From positions 1 to 64,000 of the forward strand of contig NZ_JAAAMJ010000005.1 in assembly GCF_010500835.1 (NCBI RefSeq): a stretch of 64,000 bases of DNA, written 5' to 3'. The position numbers and the translations under genes are program-made. Below the pieces are notes generated by a model. The model was not told the origin of the DNA and did not search any database. It saw only the letters and a list, made by a program, of their open reading frames with translations. Source of the DNA: Aurantimonas aggregata (GTDB taxonomy: Bacteria; Pseudomonadota; Alphaproteobacteria; Rhizobiales; Rhizobiaceae). Positions 60,974 to 64,000 of the stretch are shown here, piece by piece (position 1 is the first letter of the stretch; each line of letters opens with the position of its first letter).

Positions 60974-62402
60974 AGGCGCCGAGCAGGAACATGGTGGCGC
61001 CGAGTCCGATCATCATCTGGCTGCGCCAGTCCTGCATGATGAACACCACCGGATCCTCGTGCATCTCGTTGCGCCGGGCGAGGATCCAGATCCGCACGAT
61101 GATGTAGAGCACCAGCGGGCACAGCGGCCAGACGAGGTACGGGACCGCGAAGTGCTCGCGGATCGCGGGACTGTCGATGTACAGGGCGAGGACGAGGACG
61201 GCGGCGAAACCGGACGACATGCCGGCCTGCGACAGCGTCTCGAGGTCGGCGTCGACATAGCCGCGGCCGGTCTTCGAGCGATGCGCGCCAATGCCGAAAT
61301 CCTGCAGCTCCGTGAAGCGCTTCACCAGTGCCAGCGACAGGAAGAAGAAGACCGAGAAGGCCAGCAACCAGAACGACGACTCGGCACCGGCGGCTTCCGA
61401 ACCGGCGATGATCCTCGTCGTGTAGAGGCCGGCCAGCGTCAGGACGTCGATCAGCAGCATGCGCTTGAGGAAGAACGAATAGGCCGTGGTGGTGACGATG
61501 TAGGCCGCCAGCACGACAGCGAACTCGATCGGCAGGATGGCGGCGACGCCTACGGACAGGGCCAAGAGGCCGCCTGCCAGCTTCAGGCCCGTCGGGATGG
61601 AGATCCTCCCGCTCGCGAAGGGGCGGCGGCGCTTGGTCTTGTGCCGGCGGTCGGCGGTCAGGTCGAGAAGGTCGTTCAAGATGTAGACCGCCGAGGCCGC
61701 GGCGGAAAAGCTCACGAAGGCGAGGAAACCGGCCAGCAGCATCTGCAGGTCGAGGAACTCGTGGGTCAACGCGATGGGCACGAAGACGAGGACGTTCTTC
61801 AGCCATTGATGCGGCCGCATCGCCTTGATGGCCGCCCGGGCCGCGCCGGGTTCGGCGTCGATCCGGGCCGAGCCGGTCCGGGTCTGCCAGGAGTGCGCCG
61901 CCTTGTCAGGCGCGACGACCGTCGCGGTGGCAGCCTTTTCGAGGAGGCAGATGTCCTCGTGGGAATTGCCGACATAGTCGAAATCATGCTCGCCATGCTC
62001 GGCGAGGATTCGGTCGAGCTTGCGCTCCGAGGTGAGGTTGACCGTGTCCGAGGAGGCCATCACCGCATCGAACAAACCGAGATGATCGGCGACCGCGTGG
62101 GCGAGTTTCTCGTTCGCGCCGGTGGCAAGGATGATGGTGCGGCCTGCCGCCTTCTCGCGGCGGAGCAGCGCGACCACTTCCTCCCGGTAAGGCAGCAGCG
62201 CGGGGTCCAGTTCGCAGCTGTGGGCGAGCTCCGCCTTCAGCCGCGCCTTGCCCTCAAACAGCCAGCCCGGGACCCGCAGCAACGCGACCGGCCGCTGGCG
62301 CGCGACGAGGAAAAGGGTCTCCCACAACAGATCGCTGCGGATGAGCGTGCCGTCGAGGTCGACGAAGATCGGTCGTTCAGTCTGCGGCGCTCTGGCGTCC
62401 AC
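60966..62402 (-). CDS. HAD-UbiA fusion, probable polyprenyl-phosphate phosphoribosyltransferase
   Basis: A 478-residue fusion. The N-terminal HAD phosphatase has the motif FVDLDGTLIRSD, then ILATGANEKLAHAV and YVGNSHEDICLLEKA. The C-terminal UbiA membrane domain has RPHQWLKNVLVF and NDLLDLTADRRHKTKRRRPF with the Asp-rich prenyl-binding residues. It matches DPPR synthase fused to its phosphatase, as in NoeC-type proteins for Nod-factor arabinosylation. It would join PRPP to polyprenyl phosphate and remove the 5'-phosphate. GTG 62402 follows GGGGGAG and is the only start before the DLDGTL motif. Confidence 0.88.
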   Translation of the reverse strand: MDARAPQTERPIFVDLDGTLIRSDLLWETLFLVARQRPVALLRVPGWLFEGKARLKAELAHSCELDPALLPYREEVVALLRREKAAGRTIILATGANEKLAHAVADHLGLFDAVMASSDTVNLTSERKLDRILAEHGEHDFDYVGNSHEDICLLEKAATATVVAPDKAAHSWQTRTGSARIDAEPGAARAAIKAMRPHQWLKNVLVFVPIALTHEFLDLQMLLAGFLAFVSFSAAASAVYILNDLLDLTADRRHKTKRRRPFASGRISIPTGLKLAGGLLALSVGVAAILPIEFAVVLAAYIVTTTAYSFFLKRMLLIDVLTLAGLYTTRIIAGSEAAGAESSFWLLAFSVFFFLSLALVKRFTELQDFGIGAHRSKTGRGYVDADLETLSQAGMSSGFAAVLVLALYIDSPAIREHFAVPYLVWPLCPLVLYIIVRIWILARRNEMHEDPVVFIMQDWRSQMMIGLGATMFLLGAYV

Positions 62403-62789
62403 CGGTCATGCTCCCCCTGTCGCATCCAGCAACGGATCGCGTGAAGTCCGACCACATCAGTGAGCCAAAGCAGTTTCGACGGGGTGAATTCTGCCCGTCA
62501 CAGCGGACCTTGCGGAAGATCAAGCTGCAAAGGGAGTCAACAAACTGCCAATTTGCCGGAGAGCAATTGACGAAATGGCAGCCGTCCGGCAGGCCGTCGC
62601 CGGCTCGGCCGAGGCAGGGCGGCATCCGTCTTCGCGACCAAGTCGCGGATTTCGCTGATTGTGCCCTTCCGGATTGCCATTCTCTTCCCTATAAGGCGGC
62701 CTCAGCCTCTCAGGAAAGATCTGCCGCCGGCCGCGCTATGCGCGGGTTCCGGGATTTCGGCACGCAACAACAGCGGATTTAGCCCTCCC
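62403..62789. other. Divergent promoter region of the UbiA-HAD and carB genes
   Basis: 387 bp without a supported gene; a 124-codon plus-strand frame here has unselected composition. It contains a lower-GC patch at 62525-62580 with a loose inverted pair CTGCCA (62545-62550)/TGGCAG (62576-62581). A TATAAG at about 62690 could be a -10 element for carB, but no matching -35 was found. No riboswitch pattern was recognised. Confidence 0.4.

Positions 62790-64000
<1,211 letters not shown>

Overview
The window is a high-GC chromosomal segment with densely packed genes, frequent ATGA/TAATG overlaps and an alphaproteobacterial gene repertoire. That repertoire includes an FCD-type malonate regulator with a GTATAC operator, an EcfG-type (GGAAC-N16-CGTT) promoter, an ExoD-family protein, ProXWV-type betaine uptake, aerobic betaine/dimethylglycine catabolism, DUF502, DUF1194 and DUF6481 proteins, and a CarB with the long insertion I associate with rhizobia. 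The most likely source is a member of Hyphomicrobiales (Rhizobiales). A family such as Aurantimonadaceae is only a guess.

Layout. 0-5 kb: tail of an IS630-type transposase, a DUF5872 protein, an SDR/NTF2-like pair divergent from an HxlR regulator, and two tandem lipoprotein L,D-transpeptidases. 5-9.7 kb: an AztD-like periplasmic zinc chaperone gene behind a Zur-box-like operator, divergent from a cobalamin-riboswitch-controlled B12 ABC transporter (btuD-btuF-btuC order). 9.7-19.9 kb: ordinary housekeeping genes (DUF502, TrxB-like flavoprotein, ChrA, HDAC-like deacetylase, MsrB, PncA) followed by a run of small exported proteins and lipoproteins with one methyltransferase remnant. 19.9-26.6 kb: a complete malonate catabolism locus (matR divergent from TRAP transporter dctPQM-matA-matB). 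26.8-29.3 kb: a c-di-GMP phosphodiesterase-like protein and a single-domain response regulator.

29.9-54.4 kb is the most interesting part: a betaine/one-carbon island. It holds an osmolyte ABC transporter (proXWV type), a homocysteine methyltransferase (Bmt type), an ammonium-transporter-PAS-GGDEF-EAL fusion, a c-type-heme-motif adenylate cyclase, a non-pyrrolysine MttB-family methyltransferase, a corrinoid carrier protein, a DUF1638 protein, a PF13769 'virulence factor'-MTHFR-pterin methyltransferase unit, a RACo/RamA-like [2Fe-2S] corrinoid activator, a GbdR/GlxA-like AraC regulator and dimethylglycine dehydrogenase. Together these can import betaine, move its methyl groups through a free-standing corrinoid protein to tetrahydrofolate and/or homocysteine, and oxidise the dimethylglycine left over. 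The homocysteine, pterin and B12 modules that MetH carries on one chain are here separate proteins, and RACo replaces the AdoMet reactivation domain. Four enzymes of the island carry Arg/Gly-rich tails, while the corrinoid carrier has a strongly acidic N-terminus, which suggests electrostatic docking. The B12 importer at 6.5-9.6 kb would feed these enzymes.

54.5-62.4 kb (minus strand) is an envelope-glycolipid locus. It encodes a HAD-UbiA prenyltransferase, a DprE1-like FAD oxidase, an SMR/ArnE-like small membrane protein, an extended SDR, a class-III aminotransferase, a GT-C-like membrane protein and an FkbM methyltransferase. It resembles the polyprenyl-phospho-arabinose pathway but has extra functions. 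The window ends inside carB. I saw no tRNA, rRNA, CRISPR array or prophage.
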